Source: UMGS1052 sp045580005
GTDB taxonomy: Bacteria > Bacillota > Clostridia > Oscillospirales > CAG-382
DNA: 38,117 nucleotides
Reading direction: 5' to 3'
Assembly: GCA_045580005.1 (NCBI GenBank)
Contig: JAZNMZ010000071.1
Span: forward strand, 1-38,117
Shown here: positions 37,860 to 38,117 of the stretch, piece after piece
Numbering within the stretch: position 1 is the stretch's first letter
How the letters are laid out: each line of letters begins with the position of its first letter
Notes under the pieces: generated by a model
Databases searched by the model: none
What the model was told of the DNA's origin: nothing
The model's input: the letters and a program-made list of their open reading frames with translations, nothing else
Program-made: the position numbers and the translations under genes

Positions 37860-38117
37860 TCAGATTGTAATTCCCGAGAATCCTGCAAATGACATTGCAA
37901 GAAGCCCTGCCGTAACAAGCGCAATCGGGAAGCCCTCGAATGCCTTGGGAATATCGGCAAGAGCAACCTTTTCGCGAACACCTGCAAATACAACGATGGC
38001 AAGAGTAAAGCCAAGACCCGAAGCAAATCCGTAAACGGTTGAGGTCAGAGGGTCATATCCGCTCTGTACGCAAAGAATTGCGGCACCGAGAATAGCGCAG
38101 TTTGTTGTGATAAGAGG
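37860..38117 (-). CDS. rnfA: Rnf complex subunit RnfA, C-terminal part (cut by window edge)
   Basis: Membrane subunit of the Rnf complex. The 85 residues visible read PLITTNCAILGAAILCVQSG, then YGFASGLGFTLAIVVFAGVR, the RnfA/NqrE pattern, and end in hydrophobic FAGFSGITI. The conserved NC before ILG is a cofactor-linked cysteine in the family. The gene continues beyond the window on the minus strand and precedes rnfB, the normal order. Confidence 0.92.
   Translation of the reverse strand, partial: PLITTNCAILGAAILCVQSGYDPLTSTVYGFASGLGFTLAIVVFAGVREKVALADIPKAFEGFPIALVTAGLLAMSFAGFSGITI

Overview
The window looks like chromosome from a Gram-positive, anaerobic, probably spore-forming Clostridia member (Oscillospiraceae/Ruminococcaceae-like; inferred). 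Support comes from gene content: Rnf complex genes, FeoAB, class B sortase, DUF951, DUF177-L32, a DUF512 radical-SAM protein next to Der, class II aldolase with a SorC regulator, many near-consensus sigma-A promoters (TTGACA-17-TATAAT), GGAGG ribosome-binding sites and U-tailed terminators. No species can be named from sequence alone.

Layout. (1) 1-2559, minus strand: a translation/cofactor operon, DUF951-prfA-Sua5/TsaC-coaE (coaE is cut by the window edge). (2) 2640-5544, plus: a zinc-uptake operon, Fur/Zur-type regulator then ZnuA-ZnuC-ZnuB with overlapping genes. (3) 5553-13068, plus: DUF177-rpmF, then DUF512-der-plsY-sortase B-small membrane protein, then a class B penicillin-binding protein. 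(4) 13091-19071: RsmF-type rRNA methyltransferase, PAP2 membrane phosphatase, feoAB with an upstream small Cys-rich ORF, and a TtcA-type tRNA thiolase. (5) 19237-20160: rplM-rpsI. (6) 20222-23407: sugar-phosphate dehydrogenase and class II aldolase, divergent from a SorC-family regulator, with a four-half-site operator between them.

(7) 23408-33900 is the accessory region. Its first part (about 23400-27280) is clearly more AT-rich than the flanks. It carries a 120-bp palindromic MITE-like repeat, a 26-aa membrane peptide, two GDPD-family phosphodiesterases flanking a TIR-ThuA-like fusion, and a DUF559 endonuclease gene inside long inverted repeats that supply its Shine-Dalgarno sequence and its C-terminus and stop codon. 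Then comes a 1329-aa TIR-NACHT-LRR(BspA-like) protein, a bacterial analogue of plant TNL and animal NLR immune receptors, followed by a HAD phosphatase. Four tandem TGTCGAA-type motifs with exact 10-bp period (the arrangement of Spo0A boxes) lie upstream of the AT-rich genes and next to both palindromic elements. A ribbon-helix-helix protein, a two-TM unknown, an AraC regulator and a duplicated tRNA-Glu 3' end close the region.

(8) 33901-38117, minus: tRNA-Glu(CTC), rplJL with an L10-type attenuator leader, tcdA, pnuC behind a three-way-junction leader with a terminator (riboswitch-like, class not recognised), then rnfB and the end of rnfA.

Best candidates for something new: the TIR-NACHT-LRR protein with its neighbouring TIR-ThuA/GDPD cluster as an anti-phage module, the DUF559 inverted-repeat element, the Spo0A-type boxes in this cluster, and the structured pnuC leader.
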